Assembly: GCA_038216175.1 (NCBI GenBank)
Contig: JBBQQG010000008.1
Coordinates: forward strand, 1-45,521
DNA length: 45,521 bases
Reading direction: 5' to 3'
Source: JBBQQG01 sp038216175
GTDB lineage: Bacteria; Patescibacteriota; Saccharimonadia; Saccharimonadales; OMJO01
The translations under genes were made by a program, and so were the position numbers. Position 1 is the first letter of the stretch. Each line of letters starts with the position of its first letter. This document shows, piece by piece, positions 40,627 to 45,521 of the stretch. The notes under the pieces were generated by a model that ran no database searches, was not told the origin of the DNA, and saw nothing but the letters and a program-made list of their open reading frames with translations.

Positions 40627-42165
40627 ATGACACAGAATCAAGCATTGGCAATCATGGAATCTGGACAATCGGTGCTTTTAACAGGAGCTGCGGGAACCGG
40701 TAAGACATTTCTGTTAAATCGGTTTATCCGACGAGCAAAAATAAACGGAAAAAATGTAGCAGTCACAGCAACTACTGGGTTAGCTGCAACACATCTTAAC
40801 GGTACTACTTTACACTCATGGGCGGGCATAGGTATTAGCGATGAAATTACAAATAAAGCGTTAAAAAAATTTAGCAAGCAAAGAAAAGATATTATTAATA
40901 AAACTGATATTTTAGTGATAGATGAAATTAGCATGCTTCACGACTATCGTCTGGATCTCGTTAACAAAGTAACAAGTTATATAAGGCAAAACGATGAACA
41001 ATTTGGAGGGCTGCAAGTTATCTTATGCGGTGATTTTTATCAATTACCTCCAGTCAATAGATATGACTCGAGACAAGGAACATTTATTACAAATTCAAAC
41101 AGTTGGCAGCAGGGATCATTTGATGTTTGTTATTTAGAAAAGCAGTTTCGGCAGGCTGAAGACGATATTTATTTGGACATACTTGACGGTATACGTCAGG
41201 GAATCTTAAAAAGAAAATTATTAGATGCGCTTTATGATCGTAAAAATTATCAACCTACCATTGGGGAAGTCCATACTAAAATCTATACTACTAATATTGA
41301 TGTCGATACGATTAACGAAAAAAATTTAAACCAGCTTACTGGAAAATTAAAAAAATTTATAATGGTTGAAAGCGGCAGTAAAAAATATATAGATCAGTTA
41401 AAGAAATTCTGCTTGTCTCCTGAAGTATTATATTTAAAAAAAGACGCGTTAGTAATGTGTATTAAGAACAGTAAAGATAAAAAGTATGTAAATGGTAGCT
41501 TGGGCAAAATTATAGCTTTCGATAGATCATCGGGATATCCTATAGTTCAATTAAATAATGGAAAATCTATTACTATTTTACCTGATACTTGGGAGCTTAT
41601 CGACGGCGATAAAAAAAGAGCGTCGGTAACGCAGGTTCCGCTTAGATTAGCGTGGGCGATAACCGTCCATAAAAGCCAAGGCATGACACTTGATGCAGCG
41701 CAGATTGATTTATCTAACGCTTTCGTAGAAGGTATGGGCTACGTTGCCTTATCGCGTGTACGGTCGATGGAAAATTTATTTTTAGGTGGATTAAATAGTA
41801 TGGCATTAAAAGTAAGCAGTTCGGCAAAAACTATTGATGCCGATCTCAGAAATCGTAGTAGCGATGCATTATTAAAACATGATGACTATATAAAAGAGTG
41901 GCAGATAAAAGAGAAATTAAATAAAAATATAATGAAAACCAATAGAAAATCTGCTCCAAATACATGGTCTGAAAAATTAGAAGTTATGAGGAAAGATTAT
42001 CCGAACGCCTACCGTCCATGGCAGAAACACGAAGATTTTACTTTAAAAAAAGAAATGAGCAACGGTTCGATAATAACACTTATAAGCAAATTGCTAGGGA
42101 GGCACCCGGGATCAATAATAAAAAGAGCCGAAAAAATACAGATAACAGATGGTAATAAAAAATAA
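40627..42165 (+). CDS. PIF1/RecD2-like superfamily 1B helicase
   Basis: 512 residues. Walker A LLTGAAGTGKT (residues 17-27), TATTGLAATHLNGTTLHSW (motif Ia), LVIDEISML (Walker B), CGDFYQLPPV (motif III), and near 345 WAITVHKSQGMTLD (motif V/VI region) with ALSRVRS. This is the PIF1-type 5'-3' DNA helicase layout. The last 75 residues (WSEKLEVMRKDYPNAYRPW...GSIITLISKLLGRHPGSIIKRAEKI, in part) look like a small helical DNA-binding module added to many bacterial PIF1 proteins. Likely works on structured DNA such as G-quadruplexes or stalled forks. Confidence 0.9.
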   Translation: MTQNQALAIMESGQSVLLTGAAGTGKTFLLNRFIRRAKINGKNVAVTATTGLAATHLNGTTLHSWAGIGISDEITNKALKKFSKQRKDIINKTDILVIDEISMLHDYRLDLVNKVTSYIRQNDEQFGGLQVILCGDFYQLPPVNRYDSRQGTFITNSNSWQQGSFDVCYLEKQFRQAEDDIYLDILDGIRQGILKRKLLDALYDRKNYQPTIGEVHTKIYTTNIDVDTINEKNLNQLTGKLKKFIMVESGSKKYIDQLKKFCLSPEVLYLKKDALVMCIKNSKDKKYVNGSLGKIIAFDRSSGYPIVQLNNGKSITILPDTWELIDGDKKRASVTQVPLRLAWAITVHKSQGMTLDAAQIDLSNAFVEGMGYVALSRVRSMENLFLGGLNSMALKVSSSAKTIDADLRNRSSDALLKHDDYIKEWQIKEKLNKNIMKTNRKSAPNTWSEKLEVMRKDYPNAYRPWQKHEDFTLKKEMSNGSIITLISKLLGRHPGSIIKRAEKIQITDGNKK

Positions 42166-42190
42166 GTATGTAGCTATAAATCAAAAGATA

Positions 42191-42199
42191 TGGTATAAT
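42191..42199 (+). promoter_or_regulatory. Extended -10 before 42207 gene
   Basis: TGG plus a perfect TATAAT (42194-42199), ending 7 bases before the ATG. Confidence 0.65.
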
Positions 42200-42206
42200 A
42201 GGATTT

Positions 42207-42830
42207 ATGATCGATAATCAGTTATCAATCGAACAAACACAAGAAAAACAATTTGTATGGGAACAATTACCCAAGGCAGTATTTGCAATTGAAGATTTGG
42301 AATATTTAGATTCCCAAATATTACTCCAAGATATTGTAGGCAATTTCGATAAACGATTCTTAGATTTCAATCCTAATGATATGTTGCTAACCGGTCTTTC
42401 TGGTACAAGCTTAATCAATAAAAAGGGTTGCGGTGACCGAGTTGGTACTTTCGCTGCAAGTATTGATGAGATTATAGAAAATGACACTAGTCCCGGAGAG
42501 AATCCTCTAGACTTTGCCAAAAATCACGGAGGAATTATTCCAGCTATTGCGGTCTTTAACAGATCCAAGATGGTTAAGGCCGAGAAAGATAAACGTACAA
42601 AAATATTAGACGACGGGTCAGTCGATATTGATGGTACAGATCAGCACTTTACACATGAATCATCATATCTCTGGTTGGTGCCTGAAGGGTATATTTTAAA
42701 TGACGCTCTTATCGCGGTGATATTCTTTAAACCGGGAACAGAACTTAATAATAGTTCCGAAAATACAAAAATTGAATCTGCATTGGGAAGATTAAGTACA
42801 ATTAATAAAGTTAAAACTTTTAGTCTATAA
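42207..42830 (+). CDS. Conserved-looking protein of unknown function
   Basis: 207 residues, soluble, acidic start, no signal peptide or membrane helix. I do not recognise the family. A central stretch (GLSGTSLINKKGCGDRVGTFAASIDEII and GIIPAIAVFNRSKMVKAEKDKR, each in part) and a hydrophobic SSYLWLVPEGYILNDALIAVIFF segment suggest an alpha/beta fold. Strong leaderless promoter. The promoter of the next gene overlaps its stop codon. Confidence 0.7.
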   Translation: MIDNQLSIEQTQEKQFVWEQLPKAVFAIEDLEYLDSQILLQDIVGNFDKRFLDFNPNDMLLTGLSGTSLINKKGCGDRVGTFAASIDEIIENDTSPGENPLDFAKNHGGIIPAIAVFNRSKMVKAEKDKRTKILDDGSVDIDGTDQHFTHESSYLWLVPEGYILNDALIAVIFFKPGTELNNSSENTKIESALGRLSTINKVKTFSL

Positions 42831-42831
42831 T
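42826..42831 (+). promoter_or_regulatory. -10 box before the GH1 gene, over the upstream stop codon
   Basis: TATAAT (42826-42831) includes the TAA (42828-42830) that ends the upstream gene and lies 8 bases before the GH1 ATG. Confidence 0.6.
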
Positions 42832-42839
42832 ATCTGTTA

Positions 42840-44096
42840 ATGGCAAAACGATTATTTCCAAAGGGATTTTTTTGGGGTGCTTCTACGGCTTCACATCAAG
42901 TAGAAGGTGGTACATTAAATCAATGGACAGTATGGGAATTAGCTAACGCTAAAAACTTATCAAGTAGTGCTCAGAAAAGACTAGGATGGTTGGACAATTG
43001 GGATCAAATTAAGATCGAAGCGTTGGATCCTGAAAACTATGTTTCAGGTAAAGGAATATCTCACTATGACAGGTATGAAGAGGATTTTGACTTAGCTAAA
43101 AAACTTAATTTGAATGCTTTTAGATTTGGCATCGAATGGTCTCGAATCGAACCTTCTGAAGGCAATTGGGACGAAGAAGCTATACTTCATTATCGAAAGT
43201 ATATTAAAGAACTGAAAAAAAGGGGATTGGAACCATTTTTAAATATATGGCATTGGACTGTTCCTGTATGGTTTGATGAAAAAGGTGGGTTTAAAAAAAA
43301 GAGTAATAATAGATATTTTACAAGGTTCGTTAGTAAAATAGCTGAAGAATATGCCAGTGAACTCAATTATATAATTACAATTAACGAACCAAATGTTTTT
43401 AGTAGTTTTAGTTATTTGACAGGGGAATGGCCTCCCCAAGAGAAGAACCTATTAAGTATGTGCCGTGTAATTTGGCACTTATCACTAGCACATAAATCTG
43501 CATATAAGATATTGAAACAAAGAAATTCAAAATTAAATATCGGAGTTGCCAGTCAACTCGCAAATATTCAGGCAAAGCATCCCAGAAATATGTTTGATGA
43601 ATTTTCGGTTAAGATAATGCGATATTTTTGGAACTGGTGGTTTATCAACCGAATTAAAAATTATCAAGATTTTGTTGGATTTAATTATTATTTTTCAGAT
43701 TATTACACAGGCATACTTAAAAGGGAAAATCCTAAAGTTCCGATAAATGATTTAGGCTGGTATATGGAGCCCGAAGGACTATATCCGTTATTACTTCGAG
43801 TTTGGTCGCATTATAAGAAACCGATTTTTATAACTGAAAATGGTGTAGCAGATTCAGAGGATAAATATCGACAGTGGTGGAACGAGCAAACAATCATAGC
43901 TATGGAAAGAGCGATAAGCGAAGGAGTCGATATTAAAGGGTATTTTCATTGGAGTTTACTAGATAATTTTGAATGGGCTTATGGCTGGTGGCCAAAATTC
44001 GGATTAATTTCAGTAGATAGAAAAAATGGTATGAAACGTAGCATTAGACCAAGTTCAGTTATTCTAGCTGAAAAAATCAAAGAATTGTCGGAATAA
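42840..44096 (+). CDS. Glycoside hydrolase family 1 (beta-glycosidase)
   Basis: 418 residues. Retaining (beta/alpha)8 glycosidase. Signature start FPKGFFWGASTASHQVEGG, acid/base E183 in TINEPN, nucleophile E333 in ITENG, and the substrate-site block HWSLLDNFEWAYGW. No signal peptide, so it works inside on imported disaccharides or aryl-glycosides. Specificity (glucoside, galactoside or a phospho-form) is not readable; there is no PTS gene nearby. Somewhat shorter than the usual 450 or so. Leaderless start. Confidence 0.93.
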   Translation: MAKRLFPKGFFWGASTASHQVEGGTLNQWTVWELANAKNLSSSAQKRLGWLDNWDQIKIEALDPENYVSGKGISHYDRYEEDFDLAKKLNLNAFRFGIEWSRIEPSEGNWDEEAILHYRKYIKELKKRGLEPFLNIWHWTVPVWFDEKGGFKKKSNNRYFTRFVSKIAEEYASELNYIITINEPNVFSSFSYLTGEWPPQEKNLLSMCRVIWHLSLAHKSAYKILKQRNSKLNIGVASQLANIQAKHPRNMFDEFSVKIMRYFWNWWFINRIKNYQDFVGFNYYFSDYYTGILKRENPKVPINDLGWYMEPEGLYPLLLRVWSHYKKPIFITENGVADSEDKYRQWWNEQTIIAMERAISEGVDIKGYFHWSLLDNFEWAYGWWPKFGLISVDRKNGMKRSIRPSSVILAEKIKELSE

Positions 44097-44126
44097 ACAA
44101 ATTTAAAAAATAGTGTTGGAATTAAT

Positions 44127-44182
44127 AGTTATCCACCATATGTTGGGTATAAATCGATTAAACTATATAATTGTGGATAACT
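44127..44182. promoter_or_regulatory. Pair of inverted DnaA boxes upstream of mraZ
   Basis: TTATCCACC (44129-44137, plus) and TTATCCACA (44180-44172, minus; perfect consensus) form a 10-bp perfect inverted repeat, AGTTATCCAC with GTGGATAACT, about 46 bases centre to centre. The DNA between them is A/T-rich. They lie in the 234-base gap between GH1 and mraZ, upstream of the mraZ promoter. Confidence 0.6.
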
Positions 44183-44217
44183 TTATATGACTAATAAGAG
44201 TTTGTGTATAAAAGTGC

Positions 44218-44270
44218 TTGCAAGTGGGTAATAGTGGGTAGTATAGTCATGTCAGTGGGTAAACGTGGGT
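44218..44270 (+). promoter_or_regulatory. mraZ promoter with four-repeat MraZ operator
   Basis: Four TGGGT repeats at 44225, 44235, 44256 and 44266 (steps of 10, 21 and 10 bases, all on one DNA face). MraZ in E. coli binds TGGGN repeats with 5-base spacers upstream of its own gene. The first two sit between TTGCAA (44218-44223) and TATAGT (44242-44247, 18-base spacer), and the last two lie at or just after the predicted transcript start, so binding should block the promoter. Confidence 0.8.
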
Positions 44271-44330
44271 AGTCCAAAATAGACTGCTCCGAAAAAATAA
44301 AAACCACTGGTAACTTATATAAAGGTAGCA

Positions 44331-44690
44331 ATGGCCACAGTAGACTACTTCGAAAGAAAGCTTGACGACAAGCGTAGGTTAACAATTCCTGCAGAGCTTA
44401 GAGACGAGTTTAAAAGCGGAGTCGTTGTATCTAGGGGATTTCAGAAGTATTTACATCTGTATCCTAAATCTGTTTGGGATGAACAGGTCGAGTCGCAACT
44501 CCAGGGAAATATCTTGGATGAAAAGACTGCAGACCTAAACGTTCAATTCAGAATCGGCAAAACCGAAGGCTCGTTAGATGATAAGCAGGGACGCTTGGCT
44601 ATCGAACAGCACTTACTGGATTATTCCGGGATAGATCGTGACATTGTAGCAGTCCGAGCAGGTCGCTTTTGGCGTCTAATGTCTGCTTGA
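44331..44690 (+). CDS. mraZ: Transcriptional regulator MraZ
   Basis: 119 residues, shorter than the usual 140-150. DNA-binding regulator and first gene of the division and cell wall cluster. Two AbrB-like repeats: DYFERKLDDKRRLTIPAELRDEF at 4-26 (split) and GSLDDKQGRLAIEQHLLDYSGI in the second half, ending RAGRFWRLM. AAAGG (44321-44325) precedes the ATG. A ready-made operator of TGGGT repeats upstream indicates autorepression. Confidence 0.93.
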   Translation: MATVDYFERKLDDKRRLTIPAELRDEFKSGVVVSRGFQKYLHLYPKSVWDEQVESQLQGNILDEKTADLNVQFRIGKTEGSLDDKQGRLAIEQHLLDYSGIDRDIVAVRAGRFWRLMSA

Positions 44691-45017
44691 CTGTTTAAAG
44701 TTCTTTAACAATTTATACAAAGTACCGAAATAGCAAACACACCAAAGTAACGACTCGAGGTTAGCTATTCGGCAGTCAACAAGTGGATTGAGGGCAACCA
44801 CTCTAATAACCCTAGTACATTACCTAAAAAACACCTCCCAAAACTCCACCTCACACATAAGTCTCTCAAACTTTTCAATGAGAAGTAAGAAGTTCGTAGA
44901 TTTTTCAAATCTAATAATTCTTCTTAACATACGGCTCATTGAAACAAAAAAACAAAAACTCCAAAAAAACAAAAAGTTGGCTGCTGAATAGGTGACCTTG
45001 CAAAAACAAAAATATGC
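44691..45017 (+). ncRNA. Structured mraZ-rsmH spacer, possible cis-regulatory RNA
   Basis: 327 bases without a believable gene. Helices seen: CCGAAATAGC (44725-44734) with GCTATTCGG (44764-44772, one bulge); AGTGG (44782-44786) with CCACT (44798-44802), whose loop AGGG (44791-44794) can pair with CCCT (44810-44813) as an H-type pseudoknot; and a three-tier stem, 44873-44882 with 44935-44944 (10 bp), 44886-44892 with 44920-44926 (7 bp), 44897-44903 with 44907-44913 (7 bp, loop TTC). Two CACCTC-like anti-Shine-Dalgarno stretches lie at 44832-44852. No -10 box before rsmH, so it is probably transcribed from mraZ. A structured RNA upstream of rsmH, the mraW motif, is known in Actinobacteria; identity with it is not claimed. 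Confidence 0.5.
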
Positions 45018-45521
45018 ATGAAAGACACAAATAAAAATCACCAAAATAAAATAAATTCCAGTGATGAACTCTCGCTCGAACGTATAAAAAACGTAAAACC
45101 GATTCCTCATAACGAATCTGGGCAAAGGCTTAACACTGGTGAACATACTCCAGTTCTGCTTAATGCAGTCCTTAAATATTTAAATCCATTAAAAGGGGAT
45201 AGCTACCTCGATTTAACGGCAGGATATGGCGGGCATGCAAGCGCAGTACTTGGACGCACCTTGCAGTATAAAAATACTGTTCTCGTCGATCGCGATCAAC
45301 AAGCAATTGATTACCTAAGACAACAGTTTGACAATAGCAATGTAGAGATAATCCACAAAGATTTTCTAAGCGGAGCACGCAAACTGCTAGCTGATGGTAA
45401 ACAATTCGACGTAATTTTGTAATATTTAGTAGTTTCTTCAGCACACCTTTAATCGGCGAGTCGTTGGTTTATTTTGAAGCTTGATGTTCCTCTTGATATT
45501 CGTATGGATAAGCTCCAAACT
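45018..45521 (+). CDS. rsmH: 16S rRNA (cytosine-1402-N4)-methyltransferase RsmH, interrupted and partial
   Basis: 134 open codons to a TAA at 45420, then the same frame continues to the window edge. Intact part: a variable 40-residue start, HTPVLLNAVLKYL, the SAM motif YLDLTAGYGGHASAVL, VLVDRDQQAIDYL and FDVIL. Beyond the stop, frame-preserved codons give VSSAHL, SASR and LDVPLDIRMD, matching the RsmH block LDLGVSS...RGFSF...PLDMRMD without gaps. Deviations from that block are two TAA codons (45420, 45450), Tyr for Asp, Val for Gly, Trp for Gly and Ile for Ser. The last four need only one G-to-T change each. Either low-quality sequence near an end or a very young pseudogene. Confidence 0.88.

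Noticed and set aside
44127..44182. Chromosomal replication origin
   Set aside because: Only two DnaA boxes, no clear unwinding array and no dnaA, dnaN or rpmH nearby; regulation of the dcw cluster is the simpler reading.
44691..45017. RNase P RNA, tmRNA or 4.5S RNA in the mraZ-rsmH spacer
   Set aside because: None of the hallmark segments (GAGGAAAGTCC/ACAGAAA, a CCA-ending acceptor arm with T loop, or the SRP domain IV core) is present on either strand.

Overview
The window is an AT-rich (about one third G+C by eye) chromosomal segment from a small-genome bacterium using the standard code: TGA ends lysS, prfB and the pseudo-receiver gene, and an RF2 is encoded. It looks like Candidatus Patescibacteria (CPR), most likely Saccharibacteria-like. 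The grounds are very tight gene packing, a ProRS without the editing insert, a GlyRS of the single-chain type, a type B bL31, no lipid or nucleotide pathways apart from pyrG, an FtsEX/CHAP-hydrolase cell-wall set, and start codons placed directly behind -10 boxes. The lineage is inferred from protein style and gene order, not from a search. No tRNA, rRNA, CRISPR array, transposase or phage gene is visible.

Layout. 1-174: the start of rpmE2 (bL31B) on the minus strand, running off the left edge. 269-5694: a strong promoter, then rpsB-tsf-(MESH1-like HD hydrolase)-frr-uppS-rseP-(CPBP protease). This is the classic rpsB-tsf-pyrH-frr-uppS-cdsA-dxr-rseP-proS order with pyrH, cdsA and dxr missing. 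5752-9101: proS, greA, lysS. 9154-11819: a membrane-anchored DUF4352-like protein and a MacB-type ABC exporter. 11963-12742: a heliorhodopsin, the most striking gene here, with Asp instead of Glu at the counterion position. 12751-17160: a TrmA/RlmD-family methyltransferase, rsmE, a RecB/Cas4-like nuclease, serS and hpf. 17303-21206: secA and an M16 protease. 21243-26613: prfB, ftsEX, the coiled-coil CHAP hydrolase that FtsEX probably controls, and a CtpA protease. 26713-29031: pyrG and a response regulator. 29052-30543 (minus): a Trm11-like methyltransferase with rpmA. 30593-34248: a flippase-like membrane protein, xseAB, a membrane-tethered methyltransferase and an anchored lipoprotein-like protein. 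34337-37236: a degenerate kinase plus pseudo-receiver pair, recO and a sigma-70 factor whose start is missing or shifted. 37274-42830: glyS, orphan TyrA, def, an NYN nuclease, a PIF1-like helicase and an unknown gene. 42840-44096: a GH1 glycosidase. 44097-45521: the start of the dcw cluster, with inverted DnaA boxes, a four-repeat MraZ operator, mraZ, a 327-base structured spacer, and an rsmH broken by stop codons near the right edge.

Two themes run through the window. First, at least fifteen genes have a TATAAT-like box (often TGN-extended) ending 5-10 bases before the ATG, so their mRNAs should be leaderless or nearly so; Shine-Dalgarno sequences appear at genes inside operons or behind real leaders (rpsB, tsf, greA, hpf, secA, ctpA, pyrG, rpmA, mraZ). 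Second, several familiar proteins have lost a signature element: the Cys cluster in the RlmD-like enzyme, the zinc cysteines in RecO, the INS domain in ProRS, and the phospho-residues in the two-component pair at 34337-35411.
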